From Rhodeus uyekii (lineage: Eukaryota > Chordata > Actinopteri > Cypriniformes > Acheilognathidae): DNA of 64,000 nucleotides. A model generated the notes under the pieces. The model was given only the letters and a program-made list of their open reading frames with translations. It searched no databases and was not told the origin of the DNA. The stretch covers positions 4,808,501 to 4,872,500 of the forward strand of contig JAWRVZ010000030.1 in the NCBI GenBank assembly GCA_037043235.1, read 5' to 3'. The position numbers and the translations under genes are program-made. Shown here piece after piece: positions 63,823 to 64,000 of the stretch; within the stretch, counting starts at the first letter, position 1, and each line of letters starts with the position of its first letter.

Positions 63823-63958
63823 CCTGAAATAAGACAGAACACCACATCTCCTCATATCAGCAAATGAAGGAATCATTTTCAATTTCTCATCCTCATTTAA
63901 ACAAATAAAATATATCTATTGTATTGATGAATAAGTATTGAAGAACCCCGTGACTTAC

Positions 63959-64000
63959 AATCAGTGTAATGTGACAAACCTGCGTAAATTTGGAGTTTGA
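63959..64000 (-). other. Probable 5' UTR exon of the lectin gene
   Basis: On the minus strand cactgatt|gtaagtcac is a strong donor. Combined with the acceptor just before the ATG at 63822, it suggests a non-coding first exon that continues past the window edge. Confidence 0.45.

Overview
The window is vertebrate nuclear DNA, almost certainly from a teleost and probably a cypriniform. It has short exons with GT/AG junctions in large AT-rich introns, and many fish-type repeats: hAT, Tc1/mariner and pogo DNA elements, L2/jockey-like LINEs, a Ty3/Gypsy chromovirus, solo LTRs and tRNA-derived SINEs. It also carries a tandem F-type lectin (fucolectin) gene of the kind expanded in bony fishes. The species assignment is an inference.

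Region 1 (1-~30000, + strand): the 3' two-thirds of lrp4 (LDL-receptor-related protein 4). Twenty-four coding exons between 660 and 27078 join without a single phase conflict, giving about 1258 codons. They encode the end of the first YWTD beta-propeller, an EGF-like module, propeller 2, EGF, propeller 3, EGF, propeller 4, EGF, a stalk, one transmembrane helix and a cytoplasmic tail with an NPSY motif and a C-terminal ESEV. The signal peptide, LDLa repeats and most of propeller 1 lie upstream of the window. The introns hold many recognisable DNA-transposon copies.

Region 2 (~30000-61560): no host gene can be supported. It is a nested transposon graveyard. It holds a LINE reverse-transcriptase fragment split by a MITE (31255-32130), a Tc1 element with a broken transposase (32209-33734) and a nearly full-length L2/jockey-like LINE (33772-37150). 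A pogo-type element (38388-43428) encloses a candidate DDE transposon that I could not assign to a family (38969-42081). Further on are a DIRS-like gag remnant, solo LTRs with perfect 5-bp target duplications, and a Gypsy chromovirus with unlike LTRs (47145-51398). Last is a LINE that looks 5'-inverted (51399-61197), interrupted by a solo LTR, a pogo copy, a 4.7-kb repeat-rich insert and a hAT copy. The 4.7-kb insert contains 49-bp tandem repeats, each able to form two hairpins with the same CGCA loop.

Region 3 (61571-64000, - strand): a compact secreted lectin gene with two F-type lectin (FTP) domains, 314 residues. Both domains keep the two arginines of the fucose site, but the canonical histidine is Met in one and Ala in the other. 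A solo LTR with 5-bp target duplications sits in its first coding intron.

The two host genes are convergent and functionally unrelated: LRP4 is a signalling receptor at the cell surface, and the lectin is probably a secreted humoral protein. About 30 kb of mobile DNA separates them.
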